Positions 5,014-5,891 of a DNA stretch of 5,891 nucleotides are shown in pieces. A model generated the notes under the pieces. That model searched no databases. It worked only from the letters and a program-made list of their open reading frames with translations, and was not told the DNA's origin. A program made the translations under genes and the position numbers. How positions within the stretch are numbered: the stretch's first letter is position 1; the number at the start of each line of letters is the position of its first letter. This DNA comes from Chloroflexota bacterium. Its GTDB lineage: Bacteria > Chloroflexota > Anaerolineae > Promineifilales > Promineifilaceae. The stretch is from positions 2,714,879 to 2,720,769 of the forward strand of contig CP070688.1 in the NCBI GenBank assembly GCA_020353135.1, read 5' to 3'.

Positions 5014-5891
5014 ATGTCTCGAATTGGTTGGGATCGCGTAGAGGATTATGAGGCGCCCGAAGACGATACCGGCATGGGTGGCCGGTTGCTCTTGCTACGG
5101 GCGATAATCGTCGTCGTCATGATCCTGCTGGTCTATCGCGTTTACTGGCTGCAACAGACGCGGGGTGACGAACTCCTGACGCTGGCCGAAGAGAACCAGC
5201 TGGCGCGATTGACCATCGATCCGCCGCGCGGCGTCATGTTTGATCGCGCGGGTCGGCCGCTGGCCGTCAATGAACCCAGCTTCAACGTCACCATCACCCC
5301 GGCCTTCTTGCCGAACGATGCGGCCGAACGGCAGGCCATTTTCGAGCGTTTGTCAGTTTTGACCGGCGTGCCTGTTACTAATACGCTACAACGGCAGGAG
5401 TTGCTGGCGGCGGCCGACCCGGCCCTGGTCAGCATGTACAGTCGCCTCTCAGAATTGTACGGCGTGCCTGTGGAAGAGACCCTGGACGAAAGCGGCGTCG
5501 TGCCTGAACTGCCTGATAGCATCGAAGGCATCGTCGATACCTTCAGTTTCGCGCCTTACTTGCCCGCGCCAATTAAGGCCAATATCCCAATCACACTAGC
5601 TTATCGCATCGAACAGGAAAGTATTTTCTTGCCTGGCGTCAGGGTCATCGAGGAACCCATACGGAGTTACCCTAGCGACGAAACGACGTCCCACCTTATC
5701 GGTTATATGGGTCCTATTCCCAACGAGAATTGGCAAGACCTGGGCTATGAGCGCGATGACCGCGTTGGTTGGGCCGTACTGGAATCGTCAATGGAAATCG
5801 AGCTTGCCGGCCAGAAAGGCGAACGCCAAATCGAGCAGGACTGGACCGGACGCGAACTGCGCCAGATCGGGCCCACTGTCGAGCCGGAACC
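5014..5891 (+). CDS. mrdA: Penicillin-binding protein 2, N-terminal part (class B transpeptidase of the elongasome), cut by window end
   Basis: PBP2 is the monofunctional DD-transpeptidase that cross-links peptidoglycan during elongation, together with RodA and activated by MreC. The frame runs from ATG 5014 to the window end without a stop (292 full codons). An in-frame TAA at 5002-5004 makes this ATG the first possible start. A short acidic cytoplasmic tail is followed by one membrane helix (about 25-45). The pedestal domain opens with DPPRGVMFDRAGRPLAVNEPSF (split over 69-90), a hallmark of class B PBPs. Later family elements are IRSYPSDETTSHLIGYMGPI (216-235) and GWAVLESSMEIELAGQKGER (252-271). 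The transpeptidase domain with its Ser-x-x-Lys, SxN and KTG motifs lies beyond the window, so catalytic competence cannot be judged. Position after mreBCD favours PBP2 over FtsI. The symbol could equally be pbpA. Confidence 0.9.
   Translation, partial: MSRIGWDRVEDYEAPEDDTGMGGRLLLLRAIIVVVMILLVYRVYWLQQTRGDELLTLAEENQLARLTIDPPRGVMFDRAGRPLAVNEPSFNVTITPAFLPNDAAERQAIFERLSVLTGVPVTNTLQRQELLAAADPALVSMYSRLSELYGVPVEETLDESGVVPELPDSIEGIVDTFSFAPYLPAPIKANIPITLAYRIEQESIFLPGVRVIEEPIRSYPSDETTSHLIGYMGPIPNENWQDLGYERDDRVGWAVLESSMEIELAGQKGERQIEQDWTGRELRQIGPTVEPE

Noticed and set aside
5142..5531. 129-residue minus-strand open frame opposite the PBP2 gene
   Set aside because: It is antisense to a clearly coding class B PBP pedestal domain, and its Ser/Arg-rich translation shows no motif.
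1..5891. Mobile elements, CRISPR arrays, tRNA or rRNA genes
   Set aside because: Reading both strands showed no transposase motifs, terminal inverted repeats, regularly spaced repeats or tRNA-like cloverleaf sequences.

Overview
This is a chromosomal bacterial window with moderately high GC. It joins the end of a polysaccharide biosynthesis cluster to the start of a cell-wall elongation (mre/rod) operon. Tightly packed genes, ATGA stop/start overlaps, a TTG start with a good Shine-Dalgarno, and an extended -10 promoter all look typically bacterial. From memory, the small minus-strand protein and the N-terminus of MreB resemble proteins of the Chloroflexota (Anaerolineae/Ardenticatenia-type filamentous bacteria). 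This placement is an inference at about 50-60% confidence and cannot be tested here.

Layout. Positions 1-73 hold the last codons of a probable GT4 glycosyltransferase. It overlaps by ATGA a complete 475-residue polyprenyl-phosphate sugar-1-phosphate transferase (70-1497), the enzyme type that starts lipid-linked exopolysaccharide or O-antigen repeat units. A 138-residue gene of unknown function lies on the opposite strand (1494-1910). Its stop codon and that of the sugar transferase share one CTAG palindrome. A 424-base gap (1911-2334) separates this small gene from the divergent mreB. It carries an extended -10 promoter facing mreB, a few short hairpins and no gene I can support.

The plus strand then carries mreB (2335-3396, TTG start), mreC (3464-4339), mreD (4336-4929, ATGA overlap with mreC) and the 5' part of a class B penicillin-binding protein 2 gene (5014 to the window end). 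The PBP2 catalytic domain lies beyond the window, and rodA would be the expected next gene.

How the genes work together. MreB filaments at the inner face of the membrane, the bitopic MreC and the polytopic MreD organise the elongasome, within which PBP2 cross-links new peptidoglycan. The neighbouring sugar transferase consumes undecaprenyl phosphate, the same carrier lipid used for peptidoglycan precursors, so the two modules share a resource even though they appear to be separate transcription units. I saw no mobile element, CRISPR array, tRNA or rRNA. The most open questions are the role of the small divergent gene and the unusual translation starts of mreC and the PBP2 gene, which have no recognisable Shine-Dalgarno.
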